This document shows, in pieces, positions 23,146-35,269 of a DNA stretch of 64,000 bases. The stretch's first letter is position 1, and each line of letters starts with the position of its first letter. Origin of the DNA: Ailurus styani. Its lineage: Eukaryota; Chordata; Mammalia; Carnivora; Ailuridae. Location: NCBI GenBank assembly GCA_002007465.1, contig LNAC01000001.1:3123327-3187326 (forward strand), read 5' to 3'. The position numbers were made by a program, and so were the translations under genes. Below the pieces are notes generated by a model. That model was given only the letters and a program-made list of their open reading frames with translations. It was not told the origin of the DNA and did not search any database.

Positions 23146-23900
23146 GACTTGTTTCCTTTTAAGAATTTGATCACTTTACTTCTTACATTTATGTCTGCGG
23201 TCTCTTTTGAGTCACTGTTCGTGTATGGTGGTATCTGGGGGCATCTGTGCTCATTCTTGTGTGTGTCAGTCACCGTCCACTTTCCCAACATCATTTGTGG
23301 AAATGTTTTTTCTTTCTCCATTGAATGATCTTTGCACTCTTGTTGAAAATCAACTGACCATAAATGTAAGGGTTTATATTTGGACTCTTTGTTCTGTTCT
23401 GTTGATTTATGCCTCTCCTTAAGCCATACCACAGTGTCCGGATTACTGTCCTGATTTTGTAGTAAGTTTTGAAATAAGGAAGTGAATCCTCCAACTTTGT
23501 TTCTCATTCTGAAGGTCGTCTTGACTATTCTGGGTCCCTTGCCTATGAATTTTAGGATCAGCTGGTTGACTTCCAGAATTTTAATGGATTACTTGGAATC
23601 TGTAGATCAGTTTAGGTAGCCCTGCCAGCTTCACAGTACTAAGTCTTCCAACCTATGGATGTGGGATGTCTTTCCATGGTTTTAGATCTTTTGAAAATGT
23701 CTTTCAACATCGTTTTTTAGGTTTCATTGTATAAGTCTTACATTTCTTATCTCTAAACTTATCTCTAAGTGCTTCATTCTTTTGGGTACTATGGTAAATG
23801 AAGATATTTTCTTAATTTCATGTTTTATTATTCAGTGGTATTTAGCAATACAATTCATTTTTTATATTGATATCATATTCTGTACCTTAAACCTTTTGCA

Positions 23901-25438
23901 GGCCTGGTCCAGGTTCTGAATTGACAGAAGGACTGATTTAGTTGATGGGTGAGATGAGCATGAGTCACTCTGTCCTCGTGGGCCTTGAAGGACACTATCT
24001 GCCTGGCACCTTGCAGGGCTGCCTTTACTACATGCAAGCCAGCTGAGCAGCAGCCGTCACTGGAGCATCTGTTAAATGGATTTGAAATTAGAGCCCTGCG
24101 TCCACCCCCAAATGGGGGGTAGGATCAGGCACAAAGACCAACCCACCCTGAGGGTTAAGAGTCATTAAAACCCAGCCATGTTTTAATGTGTCCAACAGGA
24201 GCTAGTTGAAAAATCCTGTTTACCTTATACGTTTTGTGGTTCTGGGCCATTTAAAAAGACTTGTAGTAGAAGAATATATGATTTGTCTATTTCATACTCA
24301 GAGCCTACAAAATTGCACCTATCATTCACGTGCCAGTGAATAATCTGAAGTTATTTTGGGACACTCTTTTCTTCTTCTTACATTGTCTTTTAAAAAGTAG
24401 TTGTTTGACATATGCAAAAGACTGTGTGTAATGAATATCTTGCCTACAGAGCCTAATCATGCAATAAACCCAATGCCTAACATAAGAAGCATGGCATGAC
24501 CCCAAATCTGCCCTTCCTTCTCTGTTCCTCCTCATCCCATGCCCCCACTTCTTCTCCAGAAGGTCCTTTCTCCTAAATGAGAAGGAAATTGAATTTTAAA
24601 GTATGGCTTGATTAGAAATGTATACATGTTTGACAGCAAGCTGTTTGGTTGTATTTGTTCCTGGGTCTGTGAAAGTGGTGTCTCTTTCCAGATAGCCTTT
24701 TGGGGCTAGCTCTTACTGCTCCCGCTCCTCTTCACAAGTCATCCAATGTGGTTGTAAGTTGCTGCAGTCCAGCAGCATTGTGTGAATATGCATCCATCGC
24801 GTGAATAAGCATCCATTTATATGGCCTTTTTCAAGGCTGTGGATGCTCGAGAGGTCATTTCCAGGGTTCCCATCTGGAGCAAGGCTGTGGTTCACTAGTC
24901 TCGTGGGGCACACGCCAGAGTTTCTCTTGGCCATGAGGAGCAGGAGCGGGACTGCTCCTTTTCCTTCCCACCCACATGCTTGTCTTTTCCCTGCCTTTGG
25001 GCTTATGCCTACCAGATGTCCTAGTGACCAGGCCTCAGTTTCCCCTCCTCGGGGGTATGTGGACAAGGCTTTGGCCTTCTCAGGCTGGGACAAGAGTGGT
25101 GTGACATTTGTGTAGGGAAACCAGCACTTGGTGACTTCCTCTTGGCTTCACACACGACAGATAGCCCCGCTTCTGTGTGCTGCAACAGGCTTGCCCCAGC
25201 TGTCCACAGGCTCCAGGGGGCACGGTGGGCACTGTAAGCCCATGCCTTCTGCACTGTGTCCATTAGCAATACTTTCAAGGTAAGAAATTTGGTGGAAAAT
25301 GAGCGGAGTGGACAGACAGCGTGGGTGGGTAAGCCTGGACTTCCAGTGGAGCAGCCCGGGGGAATTCTGATGGTCTTAATTGCTGAGCCACCTTTCTTGT
25401 CCAGTGTAGAGAACGACCAGTGTCACTGAAGACATGGA
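23901..25438. other. Unique sequence, nothing recognised
   Basis: No repeat was recognised. The GC-richer part at 24700-25280 contains overlapping frames on both strands (126 codons at most). These are typical chance frames in stop-poor DNA. Confidence 0.4.
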
Positions 25439-25439
25439 T

Positions 25440-25464
25440 ATCATCATCATCATCATCATCATCA
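25440..25464. repeat. (ATC)n microsatellite
   Basis: Eight consecutive ATC units, directly upstream of a MIR. Confidence 0.95.
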
Positions 25465-25690
25465 ATAGCAGCAAACTTGGACGTAGGCCTTATTACAGGC
25501 TGTTACTGTTCTATATGCTTTTAGCATGTGGATTCTCTAATCTCATAACAGCGCTGTGAGGCAGATACTATCAGTATTTCTCTTTTCTCCAAAGGAAGTG
25601 GAGTGTGAGAACCAGTAAACTGTCCAAGGCCACACATCATGCGAAGGGAGGGACCAGGACTCTTTGGGTCCTGACTCATGATCTGTGATC
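25465..25690 (+). mobile_element. MIR SINE, sense
   Basis: The run ctctaatctcataacagcgctgtgaggcagatactatca...aactgtccaaggccacacatc...gggaccaggactctt follows the MIR core and 3' half. Confidence 0.75.
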
Positions 25691-27289
25691 CTGCTGTGGC
25701 CGCAATATTTCCTCTTGTGTGTTACTCACCAACCATGCGTGCTTGTGAGTGGTCCTGGGGATGGACAGGCTGCAAACAGGTCTGAAACAGTTCCCTGTCT
25801 TCAAGAAACTTAGAGCCTGTTGTCTGAAGTCTTAGCTGACAACATGGGCCCAGCTTCTGGTGGTAAAGGAGGCCTGTGGAATACACAGTTTGCTCACACA
25901 GGAGGGTGATGGTCTCCGCCTGGGCTGGCTGGTTGGCCCCCTGGCTTTGCAGAAGGAATGCAGGGGTCTGGGTGGGTGAGCCCCAACTTCTCCACCTCTG
26001 CGTGTGTCTCATGGAGGAAGAGCCCCTCAGCTCCTCAGTCCCCCAGACCTGGTGGTGGTGTTGGACTCTGTTGATAGGAGGTCTGTTTTCTTTGACTCCT
26101 TGAGTCTGTCCGGCTTAGGGGTCCAGCTCCTTTTAGGGTCCACAGTAAATGCATGGGCTGAAGTCACTTGGAGGTTTTCTGACCCATGTAAGTGCCTCTT
26201 TTTCCACTTCAGGATGGAGAAGGAGGTGGTGTCCCCACCTCTGTCCCAAGACCTGTTTCTGGAGCATTTTCCTTCCGAGGGAGCCAAGTAGCACCCCAGG
26301 AACCAATGGAAACAAAGGAATAAAAGATACACACACACACATACACACACACACACAGACTCACACAGAGTAAACAGTAGTGTTGGCTAAAAAGTTGTCA
26401 TCACTGCCCAAGGATAATACCAACATTTTAAAGAGGCACAAGTTTCAGTGCCTCAAAATTACTGCATGTGGGCCCCATTAACGCTGAACCTGGCCCCTGA
26501 CACGCAGGACATCCCAAGCAACCTAACGAGGTCACTCACGCTCTCTTTCCCCCCCACGTGCATCTTCTGTTTATTTGCAGTGCTTTTTACTACCCTGTTC
26601 TGCAACCTATCTTGCAGAGAAGTTTTCGCACAATTCTGCAATAAATAAATACATAAAAGTAAATTTAAAAAATAAAAAAAGAAGCTGACATTTCCATGTT
26701 CCTTGTTGAACACAATGGTGAATGGTGGTTTATTCATGGGCTGTCCCTAATCACAGTTTTGAAAGTCACACCAACCAAGGAAACTCTCTTTTTCCTTAGT
26801 TCCCTGTGGATAGGGATCTATGGCACAAGCATGCACCAAATGTTCTCCCATTTCAGCTCCTAGAAAGGTATCACGCACAAACTGTTCCTGCCACCACTCA
26901 TCTCAAATAGGCAGCTAGTGGCTGCAGGTATTTATGCGAGAAATAGCCTAGTTTTTACCCCACTCCAAATACTCCTAACACCTTCTGGTTATAAAAGTAG
27001 TAAGTCCTTCTATTGTGTCTAGTGGGCCCAGCTACAGACATTTAATTTTAATTTTTTCCCAGTGCCTTGAACTTCCAGGTGTTTGACTCTTCATTTAAAA
27101 ACACCCATTAGCACAGCAGAGGGGCCCTGTTTTATGACCAGAGGCTGCGGCCAAGACGGTGCTGGCTGCCTGTCCAGGTCACGCCCACATGAGTATTCTG
27201 TGCTGTCTCCCTGCGAGTTCACACCAAATTACTTTTCTCTGCCCACTAAGCTTTTAGCAACTGAGTGTCTATGGCCTCCTGATTTTTAA
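25691..27289. other. Unique sequence with CA repeat and an A-rich tail
   Basis: Mostly unrecognised sequence. It includes an AC microsatellite (listed separately). At 26636-26684, a polyadenylation-type AATAAA is followed by a degenerate A-rich run (aataaataaatacataaaag...aaaataaaaaaag). That could be the tail of an old retrocopy on the plus strand. The sequence upstream has no protein match I recognise. Confidence 0.35.
26329..26357. repeat. (AC)n microsatellite
   Basis: About 14 AC units with one T interruption. It accounts for minus-strand frames that read as alternating Cys-Val. Confidence 0.95.
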
Positions 27290-27900
27290 TGCAGCTAGTT
27301 CAAACCATCATAATCTTTGGAAGTCATTTGTAATATATTTATAGGAAACCATCATTCCATAGCGTTCTGAATTCCTGCTTAGGGTACAATGGCAAAAGTC
27401 ATTAAACATTAGCAGTAATAGTATTTTCACTGTAATAAAGTGTTAATTACTTCCACATGTTAATAGACTGGGGGAGGGAGTTTTCGCTATTGTTACTCTG
27501 CCTAAAATAATTTCCATGTGATAATTTTCCAGGATATCAGAAACTGAATAATTATGCACTAATTAAGAAAGTAGGGCCTGCTCTAGGAGTTAAGACTGCA
27601 TTAATTTTAATGTTTTTACAGTCCTTTAATTGGGGAAAGGGCTGTAAATTGGGAGCTGATGCACTGTTCCTCCTTAAACAGGCCTGCCTTTGCAGTCGGC
27701 CTCCTATATATGGCAACCCAAGGTCAACACAAGTTTGCAAAATCCCTATGCTCTTCATACGGAATGTATTGGTGGTGAAGCGTGCATCGATCACTCTGAC
27801 AAGCATTTAACTCTCCAAGAGCACATGCTCTCACTTCTTAAATTATTAATTGCATTAAATATATTTTCATATTGTGGATGGTTTGCTACAAACTGTTCCC
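27290..27900. promoter_or_regulatory. Candidate conserved non-coding element
   Basis: A repeat-free 600-base block with many homeodomain-type cores: gttaattacttcc near 27443, gcactaattaagaaag near 27557, gcattaattttaatg near 27599 and attattaattgcattaaat near 27842. The sequence is complex rather than low-complexity. I infer enhancer-like conserved sequence. Conservation has not been tested. Confidence 0.35.
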
Positions 27901-29134
27901 TGGTAGGGAGGTACTGTCCCCACAGTGGAGACCGCTCACCTTCTGTGCCTACAGAAGACTCCCTGGTAGGTAGGCAAAGTCCACAAAAGGGTGTGTCTGT
28001 CAACCCAGGGTTGGCCAAAGGAAGTAAACTTGGTGGTCGTGGTGTTCTTTCGGTGGTGGTTTTCTAAGCTGCTTTGCTCTCTTGTCTGTTTCTCTTCCTT
28101 GGCTAGCTTACTCCGTGGAGGCCAGCTTTGGGAACATTCATTCAAAGTTGCAACAGAAGCTGCTTCTGCCTCATTGACATTGAGTCAAGAGGGTTGCAAA
28201 GACCAGACATTCCAAAGGGGACACTGAAAGAAAGCAGGAGTCAGGCTATTAGATGAGTCTCGTAGGGGCCCTAATATGTGCTCTGCTGCAATCATTTCCT
28301 TACCAAGTAGCTATGCTATGCTCACCACTGCAGCAGGAAGAAATCTAGACCTCTCTTTGCATCTGGGGTGGATCAAGCAGTGATATCTACACGTCACTGC
28401 AGAAATAAGCTGCGGAAGGCTGACAGTCCTGGGCACATGCAGCTTTGATTGTCAATCCAGAGTGACCTGTCAAATCAGAGTTGGAGAAAGGGCCAGTGTA
28501 GAGGGTGCTGAAGAGAGCACAGGGTCCCGAAGAGGATGTGGGCATGGAGGAGCACACTGGAGAGGGGGCTGTATTCACTGACCATGAGTCTCAGACAAGT
28601 CAAGCCACAATTTTTCTAAGGCATATCACCTGCCTTCCCAAAGGATTGTGATTTGTGTGTTTGAAAGCATCTTTGTTTTCAGGCGGCCATTTGACCAATG
28701 AAGTCCAAGAAGATAACAATGACAGATGTAGGCTGATTCTTCTCTTTTATCACTAGTTGGAAAAGAAACATATTGAAATGCACTTCTTCTGCTTGTCTTC
28801 TGTGGATTTTGTAATGGGGACATCATCGGAATATGGCTTTATCCCTGAAATCCTAGAATGCAGAGTCTCTACAAAGATTGAGATGATTCTGGAGTAAGAG
28901 GCCTTTGACCTGGAACCTTGTTGGGTATGGGGTGTGTGGGAGTTTGCAGTGATGTCATGGACACTGTGGACAAGCTTGAAGCCAGGAAAGTCCTTTCCCT
29001 GGGCAGGATGAAGCAGGTCTTCCTTAGCAATTGATCATGGTGGCGATTCACTCATGGGCACTGACATTCTCCTGAATGTTCTTCTCTAATATGGCATGGG
29101 TTTTGGCCCTGGGAACATATAATTGACCCAAGCC
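27901..29134. other. Unique sequence, nothing recognised
   Basis: No repeat or gene was recognised. A weak minus-strand coding-like stretch at about 28869-29130 (including KTHAILEKNIQENVSAHE) carries stops soon after and has no family match that I know. A decayed retrocopy is possible but unsupported. Confidence 0.35.
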
Positions 29135-29309
29135 GACCTTGTTCTTGTTCTTGTTCCTCTTCTCCCTCCCCTCCTCCTCCTCCTCCTCCTCCTCCTCCTC
29201 CTCCTTCTTCTTAAAAGTAGGATCCATGCCCAACACAGGGCTTGAACTCATGACTCTGTGATCAACACCTGAGCTGTCAGATGCTTCCTCAACTGAGCCG
29301 TCCAGGTGC
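29135..29309 (-). mobile_element. Old CanSINE with CCT-expanded tail, minus strand
   Basis: Reverse-complemented, it starts gcacctggacggctcagttg and reaches catgagttcaagccctgtgttgggcatggatcctactttt. This is the older CanSINE variant whose body ends soon after the tRNA head. Its tail has become a pyrimidine tract on the plus strand, including twelve CTC units at 29169-29205. Confidence 0.8.
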
Positions 29310-29422
29310 TGTTGTCGTCATTGTTTTCTTTCCCTTTTTCTTCTTTTTCTTTTTCTTTTTTCTTCTCCTTCTCTTCCTTCTCCTCCCCTACCACACCCTT
29401 CTTCTTTGTCTTCTTTCTGAGA
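29310..29422. repeat. Polypyrimidine tract
   Basis: A TTTC/TTCT-rich tract, nearly all pyrimidine on the plus strand, just right of the SINE. The 78-codon frame across it is low-complexity Phe/Ser and not a gene. Confidence 0.85.
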
Positions 29423-29759
29423 GCAGACTATACATTTCTTACTTTCAATGACATAGTAGAACTACTGGAAACATTCAGAATTGCATTGGCCCTTTCAGAA
29501 AATATGGATCCCATAGTAGAAACCGATTGGGTCTGTAGATGACCTCCTGTGGTCAAGTTGTTGTAGTGGGCTGTTTGCTTAGGAAACCTGTTCACAGGGA
29601 GAGAATTGGTTCCGTCTCATAAATGGCAAAAAGAGTCTTTTGGTTCAAGGATCCACATCTCAAGTTTACATCAAAACCTTCAGCAGTATCAGCTTGGTCT
29701 GTATGCATGGTATCTTTAGCAGCCTTGACACAGGGATTTAGGGCCATTCCGTCCAAAGG

Positions 29760-30480
29760 GCAGACATTCATTTATTCAAAAAATAGTACAGAGTGCTTAC
29801 TCTTCACCAGGTTCTGGCCTTGCTGTAGTGAACACAGTAGAGTATGGGGCCGTGGGAGGGAAGAGAGTGAGTTACCTAGGTATCTGGTAAAAAAATTATA
29901 GCAGCAGGACCAGGGGCCCCAAGGAGGATGCCCACTTAGATGAGCAAGGAGGGGCAGGTAGAGAATGAAGTCAAGAGGTAATGGCAGGGCCTGATTGTTT
30001 AAGGCCTATGGACATGGGCCAGCAATTTGGACTTCCTCACAGCAAGGTGAGCGCAAGTGCGGTCAGAGCAGTGACATGTCCTGACATGGTTCAGACCAGA
30101 TTGTGGAGGGCTAAGGGGGGCTGTGGCCAGACCACTTCACTAACCAAGGTGAGATGATGGTGATCTTCACTGAGATGGCGAGCATGGAGTGTAGAAAGTG
30201 ATCAAGTTGGGAGTTTTTTCCAGCCAACTTGGTTTGTGTTTATGGATTGGTTATGGAGCATGAGGGGAAGGTGGGGCAAAAGGCAGCCCACAGCTGGTGG
30301 CTGCAAGTGTAGCCTTGTCACATAGACAGATGAAAAAAGTGCTGGAAGGTCTGGGTGGGAGAGGATTAGCTGTGGGGATGTGAAATTTAAAACACTAATG
30401 GACAAGTAAGTGGAGATGTCTGATAAGCTGTTGGTTATCAAGTCTGCAGGTCACAGGACAGGGCTGGGTTGGAGGTGGGC
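29760..30480 (-). mobile_element. L2 LINE 3' end, antisense, about 700 bp
   Basis: It begins with cattcatttattcaaaaaat...gcttactcttcaccaggttctgg (the L2 3' end reversed). It continues through ggcctgattgtttaaggcctat...ggacttcctcacagcaagg and gcagtgacatgtcctgacat to gacaagtaagtggagatgtctg. The order agrees with the reverse complement of L2. Confidence 0.7.
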
Positions 30481-30719
30481 GCATCTGCTGTCCTGAGCAT
30501 CCACAAAAGAGGCAACCTCCCTCTCACACTTACCACCAATTTTTCAAATTCTGTGGTCATCCGAGCATCTTGTCTTGGAATGTCTGAAAATGAACATCTG
30601 AGTATAAAATAAAACACTTCCTTTAAAATTTGAATTTTGGTTTAGATTAAGGTAAAAATAGAAAGTTGGATTAACCAGGTATCTATACTTATCTGCCAAA
30701 TGACTGGATCACAGAGCCC
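30481..30719. other. Short unique spacer
   Basis: No feature was recognised between the two L2 pieces. Confidence 0.4.
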
Positions 30720-31005
30720 TTCCTGACATACACAGTTCATATTTATACACTTTCAACATCTGGTTAATGATAGCCTCTCCGGCTCCTGCAGTTGCTTCCC
30801 TTGCCGATTGCCTATGGTGCTTGTTACCTGGAGTACTCATTTTGGTGCTTATAAACTGCCTTCTAGATAATAAGTTCTTGGAAGGCAGGGATCAAGTGAC
30901 ATGAGCTACTGTTGCATTGTTTCCAGTGTCTGGCGCCGTGCCAGGCAAATAGTGTGGGATACATGGTTGGTTGGTTGGGTAGATGAATGAGTAAATGAAT
31001 GTAGT
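30720..31005 (+). mobile_element. L2 LINE 3' end, sense
   Basis: The segment ctagataataagttcttggaaggcagggatc...tccagtgtctggcgccgtgccaggcaaatagtg...gaatgagtaaatgaatg follows the L2 terminal consensus (gtaagctccatgagggcagg...cctggcacatagtagg...gaatgaatg). Confidence 0.78.
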
Positions 31006-32585
31006 AATAAAAGTATAGATGAAAACTGTCCTTCCTCACAGGAGATAGGTGTGTGCCTTTTATGATGCTTAACAAAGAAATCCACCCATAACCCAGGGCT
31101 TGTTTTGTTTGTTTGAGAGTCAAAGGAAAGAAAATAGAACATGAATGTATTCAAGACAGGATGTGGTTTGGGAGTTGACAGTCTGGGCTCTGAATTGACA
31201 GCTAACCTGAAAGACCTGTTATTGGTTTAAACACCTGCATTTAGAATCTGAGAGAGAAGGGAAAGGAGAAGGAGGAGGGGGGAGGGAGAGGGAGGAAGGG
31301 AGAGGTATGAACGTTGCAAAGTCATATAATAAAGAACAGTGATGACTAAGAATGCTGGGTCACATGCCCTACCTTGACCTGTGCTTACTTGTGAGAATGT
31401 TAGTTTTGTAAATGGACCTCTGATGCCCAGAAATGGTTCAGAGATGGTCCTTGGTTTGTGACGTGTTTTGTGCATGTTTGTGTTAGTAACAACGAACACC
31501 CACAAACTCAGCAGTGACTGGAAACCTGGAACTCTCTACCCAAGTGTCCATGGCTAAGTCCTCGTGTGCCTCTCCCATCCTGAGCATGGCTGGTCTGGTT
31601 CCCCTGTGGTCCAGGCATATTTACTAAAACCCTCCCTTCGATTCCCCAAGGGCCCGGTTGGATGAGGATACAATGAAGAGCATCCCACTTCTAGCTTCCT
31701 CTTTCCTGGTGCTCCATTATCTTGAATTACATGTTTATCCTTCCCTTCCATTTTAAACAATAATTTACTTCAGGAACGGGTTTTCTCTTGCACCTTGGAT
31801 GATTAAATTTGCATTTTTCCAAGGCAGTAGGGAAAGAGCATTCAAGGAATGGAGGCATCAGGAAATGGTTCTGTGCTCCAGTCACAAGTGGGTGTGTTGC
31901 TGGAAGTGAAAATCTGCAGGTCATAGTCCACTCGATGTGCCATTTCATAGAGTGCATTTTCATATTATGTACTGAAGTGATAACTGATAATAGCTCCAAA
32001 GAAGAGCTGGAGCTGGAGACAGATGATCTGTGTGCTGCCGCTTCCTCCAGGAGTGATGCACGGTTCCCTCTTCCTATCACCCCCTGGTGACTTGAATTGC
32101 TCAGCACGGGAAGTCGGCACTACCTAGAGAAAAGATGGATGGGGCTTCAGGTGGTGGCAGAGGTTATGGGGAACTGGAGGCATGGAAGTGAATATTAAAT
32201 TACCAAGAAGAGGACAGGTGGAAACAGGGTCATGTGGATCACCAAGGGAATCCAAAAAGACAGAAGGTGGAGCAGGAGTGGCTTCTGAGTGGGAAGGACT
32301 AAGTGGGACCTTGGCAGGCTGCCCAGGTGCTTCCCTGGTTGGCGAGTGAGGGCGTGGCTGCTGGGAGGGACTTCATCTCTCTTGCTCAAACTCCAGATTG
32401 CCCTCTGTGTATTTTGTCTGTGTGTCATCGACACTGAGCAGACTGAGTGACCGATTTTAGCTAAGGGGGATTCTTTCTGAGATTTGAAAGGTTTAGCCTA
32501 AGTTTCTGTGAGCAGCGTTTTCTGGAATTCTCTGATGTCCTTACTAAGCATCCTTTGTTGCATATCATGCTGGTCTGGAGAGAAA
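31006..32585. other. Unique sequence with GA-rich tract
   Basis: Mainly unrecognised. It includes a purine tract at about 31248-31306 (gagaagggaaaggagaagga... type). Frames such as 31727-32107 on the minus strand have no known motif. Confidence 0.4.
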
Positions 32586-32587
32586 TG

Positions 32588-32740
32588 TCAATGCCAGCAG
32601 GCTGTTTCAATGTCCCAGTGAATTTTTACTGAGCACTGCTAAGTGCTAAGCTCTGGGGTGCAAGAGCTGGCGAGATCCAACATGTGCCTGATGCCTCCAG
32701 GCTGGTGGTGGAGGTGGATGGAGTTGGACCGGGAAATATG
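32588..32740 (-). mobile_element. L2 LINE fragment, antisense
   Basis: The text gaatttttactgagcactgctaagtgctaagctctggggtgcaagag resembles the reversed L2 3' end (tattgagcacctactatgtgcca...ctggggatac). It is short and diverged. Confidence 0.5.
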
Positions 32741-33929
32741 GCTGCTGGTGGCGCAGCCATGGTTTCACCAGGATGCCATGGGTACACTTATTCTGTCTGG
32801 GGAGAGACGGAAAAGGAGTCCCAGGAGGAGCTGTGTTGGCAGATGGGTGTTTCATTGTTGGAATGGGAGAGTTTGGCTCATGGCGACAGGTACGGACCTC
32901 TGCTCCACTGCAGATTTTGTGGGAGTGACTTTAACGTCTCAATTTCATCATCCTTTAAATGAAACATGTGTGCTGTGCCACGTCCAAGGTTGCTTTTAGG
33001 TCTAACATCCTCTGTGTCTTTAAAGCCTTGAGCTCACTACCTCCCAGCCTGGAGATTTTCTAACAACCGAAGGAGTGTGTGTAGTGGGCATGCATGCATT
33101 TGTGTCGTGTTGGCCCTTGAGTTTGCCCAGACCGCATCCCAACCTGAAAACAGATGGGATCCTAGGCTTGCTGGAAAACACGGGCCTCACCTTGCTTGGG
33201 AGAAAGCGCCAACCTGCTGGGGATTCGGTGGAGGCTGCAGATCCTGTCTCTTCCTCCAGAAATGGTCAGTGACTTTGATTCACTGCACAAAGCAGTCACC
33301 CTGGCTGAGAGCCAGTCAGGGTCCTCAGGCTGCAGCAAACTTGAAGATGCCAGCAGGGCACGGCACCGAGGACGCCTTGGACCCGTGCCCACCCTGGTTA
33401 GTGAGAACCAGCTGGGAGCACCTGAGGCCCCCACTGGCAGGGCTCGTGAATGCCTTTTTAAGAAAAGGCAAGCTGCCAACCACAATGAAATATGCAATTG
33501 TCCATCTGTTGCTCAAATTAAAAAAAAATTTTTTTCCTTCCATTGCCAAAAATTTCTCTAACTACTGTCCAGTGGTCTAACCTTGCATTTTGAGGGGGAG
33601 GGGATTAAATAGGTTATTATTTTGAGGGGAGTAATTGGATTTGTGGATAAGGACTTTCACTGATGTGAAGGAGCCAGAGGTAGGATTCTAGATGGATGCA
33701 TGAAAGATACATCATCATTTGTTTGTTTGTTTATTTATTTTTACCATCATGTTTTAAAAACAATTTGAGAACTTTATAAATCACCAACTGTTTTTCCTAA
33801 AAAAATAAACTAGGGTCCTAAGAGATTGTTTAACTCCTTTATTCCAGACAAGTTTCTATTGTCTCCATAGACTTCTGGAGAAACTGGAGCTAAAGTTTGC
33901 CTCAGTAACTCATTTTTATTAGTAAGAAT
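32741..33929. other. Unique sequence, nothing recognised
   Basis: Overlapping frames exist on both strands between 33075 and 33580 (167 codons at most). They conflict with one another and resemble nothing known. A gtttgtttgtttatttattt tract lies at 33720-33741. Confidence 0.4.
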
Positions 33930-33942
33930 ACACACACACACA

Positions 33943-33992
<50 letters not shown>
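33930..33992. repeat. Compound (AC)n(CT)n microsatellite
   Basis: Eight AC units lead directly into 24 uninterrupted CT units (33945-33992). The purity suggests it is length-variable. Confidence 0.97.
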
Positions 33993-33996
<4 letters not shown>

Positions 33997-35029
33997 TGTA
34001 TTTATGAGAATTTTCTCTTTCCCACACCTAAAACAATATTCACACACCATATTCTTAAAACTTCAAGAGACTCAAATCTTACTTTTTGTCTTGTTTTTAC
34101 CTCCCCCATTTTTTTGTTGAATCAGTATTTTCCTTCTTTTTATAGGTGACTCTTTATGAATATTGATTAATCTTGAACGTTGCCGAAGGAGGTCAGACAT
34201 GTAAAGCAGAGGACCAAATCTCTGGTCATAAGTGATAGCTGGAAAGACATGAGTGGTTAAGAGCAAAGGGGATGAGAGCAAGCTTCTGGGAACATTCCAG
34301 GCTTCCTGATATGTCTGACAGAGCATGGAGGGAGGTTGTGGTTTGCAGGGCGCATTTCCAAGAAGTGTCTTCAAGGACAGGATGAACTCAAAACTTAGTA
34401 GTAGGGGCAATGGCAGAGAATTCGCTTCCCTCCTGAACTGGTTCCCCATTGTATCAGCAGCAGGTGCAAGCTGGAGGGTGATGTCACAGGCTCCAGGAAT
34501 GTGCTTTGAAGGGGCTCATGGTAGGGGAAGGAAGTCCTGAAGGAAGGCTGTGGGGACACAGTTCCAGGGAAACAGAGGGGAAGCTGAGTCTCGAAGACTG
34601 ATAGCTACTTATACCCTTGTTTTCCCACCAGCTGGCTCAGAGTCTCAACCCATAAATACCATTGTCTTTGTTCTTAGTCTTCTATTTCCTCTTGTTCTTG
34701 TTTTTCTATTTCTTCTATATCCAAGTTCAAATTTCTCCCATATTAACATTTTCTCTCTCATTGGGCCATTCCCCAGTGGGTAGCACTTTCCTCATTTTCT
34801 CTTCCTTCACTTTTTGGAAATTTATGGTTTTTTTTCACTCTCTTACTGCTTCACTCCCCTTTCAGTCCCAAATTCACCACAATTTACTGGATTTAATTTA
34901 TACAAACTAAAATTGCCAATCTAAGTGACACTTAGGGTATTTCCTCCAACTTCTGTCAAGACGCTAACACACTTCAATATTTCTCGATTTTTTCGCAAAG
35001 TGAAACAGCTACAATATTCTTCAACATAA
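33993..35029. other. Unique sequence, nothing recognised
   Basis: No clear repeats were seen. The minus-strand frame at 34072-34449 and plus-strand frames at 34325-34910 have no known motif. Confidence 0.4.
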
Positions 35030-35269
35030 AGATAACACGTGCTTATTTCACAAAAAATAGAAAATTCGGAAACAATGAAAAAAAGAATATAATTCCAACT
35101 ACATGAAATAACAGTAGTTTTCTCTTACATATGTTTATTCCTTTCAGAATTTTCATTTTTCAGGTGGACATGTGCAGATTATGTATAGATTATATGTCTG
35201 TATATCTACATATAAGTGTTTGTATGTAGGTAAATATATATGTCAATGTGCATAAATACACACATTTAT

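Larger units (their letters stand above)
21770..23900 (-). mobile_element. L1M (L1MA/MB-like) LINE, antisense, about 2.1 kb
   Basis: This is the clearest L1 in the window. From left to right it follows the reverse complement of the 3' UTR (gagatagaattcacataccataaaattcat; ctgttctggacatttcatg; agcatgtatcagtgtatcat) and then the ORF2 end (gaaaatcaactgaccataaatg; gtagtaagttttgaaataagg; gtcttccaacctatgg). The 3' end is at the left. It contains a CT/TA microsatellite and a nested CanSINE at 22937-23145. Overlapping ORFs are shadows. Confidence 0.9.

Noticed and set aside
25440..25464. CRISPR-like array
   Set aside because: The short direct repeats here and elsewhere are microsatellites or minisatellites without spacers, and the genome is mammalian.
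26027..26356. Minus-strand frames starting with Cys-Val repeats
   Set aside because: They are the translated AC microsatellite at 26329-26357.
29048..29251. Acidic poly-Glu protein on the minus strand
   Set aside because: The Glu run is the translated CTC tail of an old CanSINE.
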